DNA from: Opitutaceae bacterium | Lineage (GTDB): Bacteria; Verrucomicrobiota; Verrucomicrobiia; Opitutales; Opitutaceae | Length of the DNA stretch: 64,000 nt | Direction: 5' to 3' | NCBI GenBank assembly: GCA_016794785.1 | Contig: JAEUHC010000013.1 | Location: 1 to 64,000 of the forward strand | Shown here: positions 26,701 through 32,149 of the stretch, one piece after another | How the letters are laid out: each line of letters starts with the position of its first letter | Numbering within the stretch: the stretch's first letter is position 1 | Program-made: the position numbers and the translations under genes | The notes under the pieces: generated by a model | What the model was told of the DNA's origin: nothing | Database searches by the model: none | Seen by the model: the letters and a program-made list of their open reading frames with translations, nothing else

Positions 26701-27232
26701 GGTGCTCGCGCCGATGCACAAGGGCGTCGCCGGCGTCGCCAACCTCAACACGCAGCTCCAGGCCGCCCTCAATGCCCACGGCCGCGGCCTGCGCGCCGGT
26801 GGCGCGGAGTTTCGCGTGGGCGACAAGGTCATCCAGCTGCGCAACAATTACGACAAGGCCATCTTCAACGGCGACATCGGCACCGTCGTCTCCGCCGATC
26901 CCGCCGCGGGCGCGCTCGAGGTGGACTTCGACGGCACGCGCCAGCCCTTGGAGCGCGGCGAGCTGGGCGACCTCGCGCCCGCCTACGCCATCAGCATTCA
27001 CAAGAGCCAGGGCAGCGAGTATCCCGTCGTGATCGTGCCGCTGCTGAAGGCGCACTTCATGATGCTCCAGCGCAACCTGCTCTACACCGCGATCACGCGC
27101 GGGAAGAAAAAGGTCTTCCTCGTCGGCGACCCCGCCGCCTACGCGATGGCCGTGCGCAACGCGGAGTCGAAGACGCGCTGCACGCACCTCCGCGAGAAAA
27201 TCGCTGCGCTAGCGCAGCGCTCAGCAGGCTAA
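23723..27232 (+). CDS. recD2: RecD2-type helicase (ExoV alpha-like) containing an intein
   Basis: An SF1B 5'-3' DNA helicase of the RecD2/YrrC type. Precursor 1169 residues; about 806 after removal of the 363-residue intein (405-767). The extein has tandem helix-hairpin-helix motifs (LVPGIGKVYANKIV, LRDVEGIGKKRATAIK, AREIDGIGFKTADRIA), then Walker A GGPGTGK-[intein]-TT, Walker B FLIVDEASMLD, motif III VLLVGDTDQLPSVGAGNVL, and the last motif AYAISIHKSQGSEYPVVIVPLL. Two 53-bp palindromic elements are in frame, encoding Gly304-Pro321 and Gly890-Pro907. Starts: TTG at 23723, or GTG at 23762, which fits RecD2 homologues at least as well. Numbering is from 23723. Function depends on intein splicing because the ATP loop is split. 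Confidence 0.95.
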   Translation: MQRRPKPFHLGLPVPPPAPSSASATLTGVLERIIFLNEENHYTIAEFRPDLPPAARADAKARAELVTIVGALPSVECGETLHLTGEWTRHAQHGAQFKIAAFKSELPASVYGIRKYLGSGLVPGIGKVYANKIVDAFGTDTFRVLSEESGRLRDVEGIGKKRATAIKQAWDAKRTERELYIFLQTYGVTPSQCLKLVKHFGPGAKTILTTEPYRAAREIDGIGFKTADRIAINLGFANDAPPRLDAGLIYALETLQEDGHTAYREADLVTHAAGLLETDSRFLEARIAALVENKSIVRHWPILGDAAPSPRSGRAEGGAAPNQPLPGSGLVQLPHNDRAEQKIAGTVARLARVPSGLPPIKIDAAVEWAEKKAGFEFAELQRTALRAALAHKLSILTGGPGTGKAQPLDARVLTPTGFRAIGELRPGDLVIAAEGQAVAVRSIHPQGKKPTYRVIFADGRATRCCDDHLWRVWTRTSVWSPEKRKKIRSRGWRVLPLSTIRRRIDLDRTECARLGIPLLTASFGEAPVPLPIDPYILGALIGDGTLSDAVLITTTDSALVASLSARLQSLDLRLKQVISAGVPTISWRIVGRGKGFPNPLREALKTLGLSVKSHAKFIPPAYLFASATQRLDLLRGLLDTDGTVDKLGVVSFTTSSPRLAEDFQHLAWSLGCIATRGVVKHPTYTHRGKKLTGLPAHTIFLQHPAPGSLFSLERKIRRTCRPKARARLGHRLRLTAVEPAGEAECCCISIDSPTGLYVTDDYIVTHNTTILRALVEILKAKQVRVHLAAPTGRAAQRLSATTGGFATTIHRLLGYDAAAGGFLATDDKPLATDFLIVDEASMLDNRLAAALLQAVPSRAHVLLVGDTDQLPSVGAGNVLKDLIAASGSVGDAAPSPRSGRGEGAAAPAIPVTRLSVIFRQQGQSQIVTTAHAINAGEPKAPPVAAEVSAAQVWADLNFIAASDAEDCVRKVLQLVTEFIPQKLKWPHPIHDVQVLAPMHKGVAGVANLNTQLQAALNAHGRGLRAGGAEFRVGDKVIQLRNNYDKAIFNGDIGTVVSADPAAGALEVDFDGTRQPLERGELGDLAPAYAISIHKSQGSEYPVVIVPLLKAHFMMLQRNLLYTAITRGKKKVFLVGDPAAYAMAVRNAESKTRCTHLREKIAALAQRSAG
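24632..24684. repeat. Intragenic 53-bp palindromic element 1 in recD2
   Basis: Two hairpins in inverted orientation: head GGAG with CGCGGCG-CCCT-CGCCGCG, spacer TTCGGGC, then CGCGCCG-AGGG-CGGCGCG and head CTCC. It encodes GDAAPSPRSGRAEGGAAP in frame, in a loop between the helix-hairpin-helix region and the first RecA domain. It is about 87% identical by eye to the second copy at 26390-26442, with the same length and frame. Confidence 0.8.
24935..26023 (+). mobile_element. Ala1 intein with LAGLIDADG-type homing endonuclease
   Basis: A 363-residue in-frame insertion between Lys404 and Thr768 of the RecD2 Walker A motif; removing it restores GGPGTGKTT. It begins with Ala (AQPLDARVLTPTGF... GELRPGD, splicing block A) instead of Cys or Ser, and block B has a His in CCDDHLW. 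The dodecapeptide motifs are LGALIGDG (537-544) and RGLLDTDG (635-642), both keeping their acidic residues. It ends DDYIVTHN with the splicing His-Asn, followed by Thr as +1 nucleophile. Ala1 inteins bypass the first acyl shift. The DNA is visibly richer in A runs (for example 25170-25185) than the surrounding gene, suggesting transfer. Confidence 0.95.
26390..26442. repeat. Intragenic 53-bp palindromic element 2 in recD2
   Basis: Second copy of the twin-hairpin element, head GGGG/CTCC, stems CGCGGCG/CGCCGCG and CGCGGCG/GCGCCGC with variants. It encodes GDAAPSPRSGRGEGAAAP in the same reading frame as copy 1, between NVLKDLIAASG and IPVTRLSVIFRQ, which are contiguous in usual RecD2 proteins. 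Confidence 0.8.
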
Positions 27233-27245
27233 ACCGATCGCGTCC

Positions 27246-27605
27246 TCAGAAGAAAAACTGCTCCGACACGATCTTACCCTTGTTCACCTGGTAGACGCAG
27301 AGCTCCGCCATCTTCATCCGGCCCTGGCCCTTCATGGTCACGTCCATGGCCATGGTGCAGGCAAACGAATTGTCGGCCACGACGGGTGCCGAGACCTTGA
27401 GCGAGTGCATCTTCTCGACCATCGCGCCGAAGGTGTGGCCCTTCTTGATGATCTTGGCGCGGCCCTTGGTGACCTTGGGGAAGTTCGGCGTGGCGTAGGG
27501 CTCGATGCTCTGGGCGTTGAGCGCGTAGAGTTCCTTGTGGGCGGTTTCCCACTGGGCTTTGCGGCAGAGGGCGACGAGACGTTTGGCAATGGCGGCGGTT
27601 GTCAT
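27246..27605 (-). CDS. SnoaL-like domain protein
   Basis: A 119-residue single-domain protein of the NTF2/SnoaL-like fold. It shows an N-terminal helix (IAKRLVALCRKAQWETAHKELYA), a strand-rich core (AQSIEPYATPN, GRAKIIKKGHTFGAMVEKMHSLKV) and a closing MKMAELCVYQVNKGKIVSEQFFF, the usual last beta strands. No signal peptide. Members are isomerases, cyclases or simple ligand-binding proteins; the reaction is unknown here. Convergent with recD2, 13 bases between the ends. Confidence 0.75.
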   Translation of the reverse strand: MTTAAIAKRLVALCRKAQWETAHKELYALNAQSIEPYATPNFPKVTKGRAKIIKKGHTFGAMVEKMHSLKVSAPVVADNSFACTMAMDVTMKGQGRMKMAELCVYQVNKGKIVSEQFFF

Positions 27606-27738
27606 GGGAGGAGGGGCTGAGGGTTTACCGATCGATGTGGGCCATCATGCTCCCGCAGGGCGGCGCATCGGGCAAGGGTCAAAACCGATCCGCACCGTGA
27701 GCCTTGCGCTCAACGCGACGTCCGCCAACCTCCGCGCG

Positions 27739-28977
27739 ATGCTACCCCGCCGCCGTTTTCTCCAGGCCTCCGGCTTGCTCGCCGCCGGCGCTGCGCTCGA
27801 ACGCGCCTCACTCGCTCGCGCCGCCGATGCGGTCGCCGGCGCCCAAGCGGCCAAGGGCACCACGCTGCCGTTTGCCAATGGCGAACGCGAACTCGTGGCC
27901 TATCCGCAGAAACGCCCGCTCCTCCGCCTCACCGCGCGGCCGCCGCAGCTCGAGACACCGTTCTCCGTGTTCAACGAGGGCGTGCTCACGCCCAACGACG
28001 CCTTCTTCGTCCGCTACCACCTCAGCGACATCCCGACCTCGATCGATCTCTCGACCTTTCGTCTGCGCGTGCGCGGCAAGGTCGCAAACGAACTTTCGCT
28101 TTCGCTCGATGAGCTGAAACGCCTCGCGACGCCCGTCGATCTCGTCGCGGTCAACCAATGCTCGGGCAACAGCCGCGGCTTCTTCACGCCGCGCGTCAAC
28201 GGCGGCCAGCTCGGCCACGGGGCGATGGGCTGCGCGCGGTGGACCGGCGTGCCGCTGCGCGCCGTGCTGGAGAAGGCCGGCGTCGCCGCGGGCGCGCGGC
28301 AGGTGGCCTTCGATGGCCTCGATCGCGCGCCGCTCCCCGGCACGCCGGATTTTGTGAAGGCCCTCGATGTCGATCACGCGCTCGACGGCGACGTGATGCT
28401 CGCCTGGGGCATGAACGGCGCCGACCTCCCCGTGCTCAACGGCTATCCGCTGCGCCTCGTCGTGCCCGGCTACTTCGGCACCTACTGGATCAAGCACGTG
28501 GATGACATCGAGGTGCTCGACCGCGATTTCACCGGCTTCTGGCAGGCGGCGGCGTATCGCATGCCCGACAACCCGAGCCACTCCGTCGAGCCCGGCACCG
28601 CGCCGAAGAAAACGGTGCCCATCACGCGCTTCACGATCCGCTCGTTCATCACGAGCCATGCCGACGGCGCGACGCTCCCCGCCGGCCGCGAGGCGCGCGT
28701 GCGCGGCATCGCCTTCGACAGCGGCCACGGCATCCGCGAGGTCGCGTTCTCCGGCGATGGCGGCCGCTCGTGGCGCGCGGCCGCGCTCGGCGCCGATCAG
28801 GGGCGCTACGGCTTCCGCGAGTGGACGATTCCGTTCACCCCTGCGGCGCGGGGTTCGCACACGCTCATGGCCCGCGCCCTCAACCGACTCGGCGAATCGC
28901 AGCCGCTCGAGCCGCTGTGGAACCCCGCCGGCTACGCCCGCAACGTCGTCGAAACCGTCCGCATCGAGGCCGTATGA
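27739..28977 (+). CDS. Sulfite oxidase-type molybdopterin oxidoreductase (SorA/SoxC-like)
   Basis: A 412-residue periplasmic molybdenum enzyme starting at MLPRRRFLQASGLLAAGA, a twin-arginine signal (RRRFLQA). The Mo-binding domain holds the cysteine ligand in VDLVAVNQCSGNSRGFF (Cys141). The conserved NGYPLRLVVPGYFGTYWIKHVDDIEVLD block and a C-terminal Mo-co dimerisation domain (IRGIAFDSGHGIREVAFSGDGGRSW-type) complete the SUOX architecture. The next gene, overlapping by four bases as ATGA, is a c-type cytochrome, the layout of SorAB sulfite dehydrogenases. It likely oxidises sulfite or a related compound and passes electrons to that cytochrome. The substrate is inferred. Confidence 0.9.
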   Translation: MLPRRRFLQASGLLAAGAALERASLARAADAVAGAQAAKGTTLPFANGERELVAYPQKRPLLRLTARPPQLETPFSVFNEGVLTPNDAFFVRYHLSDIPTSIDLSTFRLRVRGKVANELSLSLDELKRLATPVDLVAVNQCSGNSRGFFTPRVNGGQLGHGAMGCARWTGVPLRAVLEKAGVAAGARQVAFDGLDRAPLPGTPDFVKALDVDHALDGDVMLAWGMNGADLPVLNGYPLRLVVPGYFGTYWIKHVDDIEVLDRDFTGFWQAAAYRMPDNPSHSVEPGTAPKKTVPITRFTIRSFITSHADGATLPAGREARVRGIAFDSGHGIREVAFSGDGGRSWRAAALGADQGRYGFREWTIPFTPAARGSHTLMARALNRLGESQPLEPLWNPAGYARNVVETVRIEAV

Positions 28978-29318
28978 AACCACTCCTCCTCCCCGCCCTT
29001 GCGATCACCCTCGGTGTGGCTGCGCTGCTCGCCGCCGACGCCGCCCCGCGCACCGTCGCCATCACCCTGCCGGCCGAGACCGCCCGCCTCGCCGACTCGC
29101 CGCTGCCCGGCGCCGCGCTCGCGACTTCATTCTGCTTCACCTGCCACTCCGCCGACTACGTGCTCACGCAGCCGCCCGCCTCGTCGCGCGCCTACTGGAA
29201 AAACACGGTCGTGAAGATGCAAAAGACCTTCGGCGCCCCCATCCCCGACAGCGCGATCGATCCGATCACCGACTATTTGGTGAAGACCTACGGAGCCGAA
29301 CGCGCCTCGGGCAAGTAG
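28974..29318 (+). CDS. c-type cytochrome subunit (SorB-like)
   Basis: A 114-residue monoheme cytochrome c with signal peptide (1-23). The heme motif is CFTCH (Cys54, Cys57, His58), and a Met in VVKMQKTFGAP is the probable sixth ligand. ATG overlaps the oxidoreductase stop (ATGA), indicating translational coupling and a fixed partner. It would accept electrons from the molybdenum subunit in the periplasm and pass them to the respiratory chain. Confidence 0.88.
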   Translation: MKPLLLPALAITLGVAALLAADAAPRTVAITLPAETARLADSPLPGAALATSFCFTCHSADYVLTQPPASSRAYWKNTVVKMQKTFGAPIPDSAIDPITDYLVKTYGAERASGK

Positions 29319-29371
29319 CCTCGCGCGCATCCCGTCGCCCGTCCCTGACGTAGCTTTTCTTGCTCCACCCC

Positions 29372-30805
29372 ATGCACCGCCCCTCGTCGTCGCTCACCCG
29401 CCTCGCCCTTTTCATCTTCGCCGTCGCGGCGCCTTTCGCCACCGCCGCCGACACCGCTCGCCGCGGCAAAACCGAGACCGCCATCGATCGCTACGTCGCC
29501 GCGCCCGATTCCAGCTTCTCCTGGAAAAAGGTCGCCGAGTCCCGCGACGAGGCCGCCGGCGCCACCGTTTACACCCTCGATCTCGTTTCGCAAAACTGGC
29601 TCACGCCCGCCGAGGTCAACCGCACCGAGTGGCGCCACTGGCTGCTCATCGTGAAGCCCGACAATCTCGCGCACACCACCGCCCTCCTCACGATCGGCGG
29701 CGGCGCCAACGCCCCCGCCGCCGCGCCGCCCAAGCCCTCGCGCTCGCTCCTCGATCTCGCCACGGGCACCAAGTCCGTCGCCATCGAGCTGCGCATGGTG
29801 CCCAACCAGTCCCTTGTCTTCGGCGGCGACGGCGTGGAGCGCAAGGAGGACGACCTCATCGCCTACACCTGGGACAAGTTTCTCCGCACCGGCGACGAAC
29901 GCTGGCCCGCGCGCCTGCCGATGACGAAGGCCGCGGTGCGCGCGATGGACGCCGTGACCGCCTTCCTCGCCAGTGCGGAGGGCGGCCGGGCGGCCGTGGA
30001 CAAGTTTGTCGTCGCCGGCGGATCGAAGCGCGGCTGGACCTCGTGGGCCGCCGCCGCGGTTGATCGCCGGGTCGTCGCGATCTGCCCGCTCGTGATCAAC
30101 GTGCTCAACCTCGAGCCGTCGATGATCCACCACTTCCGCTCCTACGGGTTCTATGCGCCGGCCGTGGGTGACTACGTGCGCCACGGCATAATGGAGTGGA
30201 GCGGCACGCCGGAGCTGAAGGCCCTCTACGCCATCGAGGATCCGATGTCCTACCTCGATCGCTTCACGATGCCGAAGCTCATGATCAACGCCTGCGGCGA
30301 TCAGTTCTTCGCGCCCGACTCGTCGCGCTTTTTCTTCGGTGAGCTGCCCGGGGAAAAATTCCAGCGCCACGTGCCCAACACCGATCACTCGCTGCGCAAC
30401 AGCGACGCCACCCAAACCCTCCTCGCCTGGCACCACGCCATCGTGAACCGCACGGCGCTCCCGCAGTTCACCTGGAAAACCGGCACCGACGGCTCGATCA
30501 CCGTCACGACCAAGACCAAGCCGGCCTCCGTGCTGCTCTGGCAGGCCACCAATCCCGCCGCGCGTGACTTCCGCCTCGAGACACTCGGCCCGGTCTGGCA
30601 ATCGTCACCCATCGAAGGCGCCGGCACCTACACCGCCACGGTGCCGAAGCCCGCGCAGGGCTGGACCGCGTTCTTCCTCGAGCTGACCTTCGACATCGGC
30701 GCGCCTCATCCGCTCAAGCTCACGACTGACGTGGCCATCTTCCCCGACACCCTGCCCTTCCCCGCCCCCGAGCCCCAGCGCCCGAAGGGTTTCCTCACGC
30801 GCTGA
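29372..30805 (+). CDS. PhoPQ-activated pathogenicity-related family protein (alpha/beta hydrolase-like)
   Basis: A 477-residue secreted protein (signal peptide MHRPSSSLTRLALFIFAVAAPFATA). It matches the PhoPQ-activated pathogenicity-related family (PqaA-like): WRHWLLIVKPDN, GGGAN, ELRMVPNQSLVF, KFVVAGGSKRGWTSWAAAAVDRRVVAICPLVINVLNL and a C-terminal PNTDHSLRNSDA. The GGSKRG segment resembles a nucleophile elbow of an alpha/beta hydrolase, and the closing His fits a triad. The family name comes from Salmonella; nothing here implies pathogenicity. Function is unknown. Confidence 0.88.
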   Translation: MHRPSSSLTRLALFIFAVAAPFATAADTARRGKTETAIDRYVAAPDSSFSWKKVAESRDEAAGATVYTLDLVSQNWLTPAEVNRTEWRHWLLIVKPDNLAHTTALLTIGGGANAPAAAPPKPSRSLLDLATGTKSVAIELRMVPNQSLVFGGDGVERKEDDLIAYTWDKFLRTGDERWPARLPMTKAAVRAMDAVTAFLASAEGGRAAVDKFVVAGGSKRGWTSWAAAAVDRRVVAICPLVINVLNLEPSMIHHFRSYGFYAPAVGDYVRHGIMEWSGTPELKALYAIEDPMSYLDRFTMPKLMINACGDQFFAPDSSRFFFGELPGEKFQRHVPNTDHSLRNSDATQTLLAWHHAIVNRTALPQFTWKTGTDGSITVTTKTKPASVLLWQATNPAARDFRLETLGPVWQSSPIEGAGTYTATVPKPAQGWTAFFLELTFDIGAPHPLKLTTDVAIFPDTLPFPAPEPQRPKGFLTR

Positions 30806-30823
30806 GCTTTTCCCGCTGGCCCG

Positions 30824-32149
30824 ATGCTAAAGCGACTTCGTGCCAGGCTTCCCCGCCGCTCGGTGGTGTATGCCCGCGCGCGCGCGCTCATCTCGCGGCA
30901 TCCGCTGCCGCCCGGTGATCTCGTGCGGCTCGATGTCGTCGAGAAGCAGGACCGCACGTTCCTGCTGCGCCGCGCCACGGAGGTCGGGCCGATCTTCAAG
31001 GCGCTCGCGTGGGGCGATCTCTGGGTCTGCGTGGTCGGCCTTGAGCGCGGCCGCCGTCTCCTCCGCGAGCATGGCGCGGCGCTGCGGCCGGTGACGCTGC
31101 AACTCGAGCCCCTTTTCCCCAAGGGCTTCCTGCGCCAGATGCAGGGCGAGGATCACAGGCGCTACCGCAAGGCCCTGCTCCGCGCGATCCGTGGCGAGGA
31201 TCTCGCCGCCAACCGCCGCGGGCTCGACACCATCGCGGCCGACGCCCTGGCGCGCTACGCCGCGACGCCGCGCGCCGACGAGGATGCCGCGGCCGACTTC
31301 ATCCGCACGCTCAACGCCGCCGCGAGCGGCATGCTGGTGCAGATTTTCTTCGGCTCGCAGTTCGGCACGCCAGCGTTTGACCGCGTGATGGCGGGCTACC
31401 AGCGGCTCGGACCCTATGGCCTCGTGTGGCAGCCCGGCCCGGCGCAGCACGCCGCCTTCGCGGAGATCCGCGACTTCCTGCTCGCCGAGTTCGCCGGGGC
31501 GGCGCCGCCACCCGGTGCGGAAGCCAGTATCCTGGGCCACCTCGTGCGCGAGGGCGCGCTCGATGCCACGCTGCTCGGCAACCTGATCTACATGGTCGAG
31601 ATGGGGCGCTACGACACCTACTCGCTCTTCCGCTGGCTCGCGAAATACGCCGCGGATTTCCCCGCGCTGCTCGAAGCCATCGCGCGCGAGGATGCGTCGG
31701 CCGCGCCGCCCGCCGGCCGTCGTTCGCTCGCCGAGGCCTTTGTCATCGAGGCCCTGCGCACCGACCAGAGCGAGCGGCTCACCCGCGTGGCGCTGCGCGA
31801 CATCGTCTTCGACGGCCTGCTGATCCCGCGCCACGCCACCGTGCGCGTCTGCCTTTGGGAACCGCACCACGCCGCGGCGGTTTTCCCCGATCCCTTCCGC
31901 TTCGATCCGGCGCGGTGGACCGGCGAAAAGGACCCGGGCGCGGACGAATTCGCGCCGTTCGGCCTCGACGCGCACCAATGTCCTTTCGGCGATCTCGCGA
32001 TTGGGCTCGCGGTGATTTTCCTCCGCGCGCTCGCCCGCGCCTGGGTGCCGGTGGCCACCGGCGAAGGGCTGCCGGTCAAGGGCCTGTATCACTGGGAGCC
32101 GGCCAGCCGTTTCGGCGTCAAGCTGCGGCCGCGCGGTCCGATGGCCTGA
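30824..32149 (+). CDS. Cytochrome P450, divergent
   Basis: A 441-residue P450-like protein. ExxR motif EALR (Glu309, Arg312) lies in helix K. An I-helix-like GRYDTYSLF keeps the Asp-Thr pair. The heme loop FGLDAHQCPFGD has Cys386 as the iron ligand. The loop differs from the classical FGxGxHxCxG: the second Gly is Asp and the Gly after Cys is shifted. There is no membrane anchor, so it is a soluble bacterial-type P450 that needs a ferredoxin partner, not found nearby. Its stop overlaps the NRPS start (TGATG), so the pair is translationally coupled, as in P450s that hydroxylate an amino acid held on a carrier protein. Confidence 0.85.
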   Translation: MLKRLRARLPRRSVVYARARALISRHPLPPGDLVRLDVVEKQDRTFLLRRATEVGPIFKALAWGDLWVCVVGLERGRRLLREHGAALRPVTLQLEPLFPKGFLRQMQGEDHRRYRKALLRAIRGEDLAANRRGLDTIAADALARYAATPRADEDAAADFIRTLNAAASGMLVQIFFGSQFGTPAFDRVMAGYQRLGPYGLVWQPGPAQHAAFAEIRDFLLAEFAGAAPPPGAEASILGHLVREGALDATLLGNLIYMVEMGRYDTYSLFRWLAKYAADFPALLEAIAREDASAAPPAGRRSLAEAFVIEALRTDQSERLTRVALRDIVFDGLLIPRHATVRVCLWEPHHAAAVFPDPFRFDPARWTGEKDPGADEFAPFGLDAHQCPFGDLAIGLAVIFLRALARAWVPVATGEGLPVKGLYHWEPASRFGVKLRPRGPMA

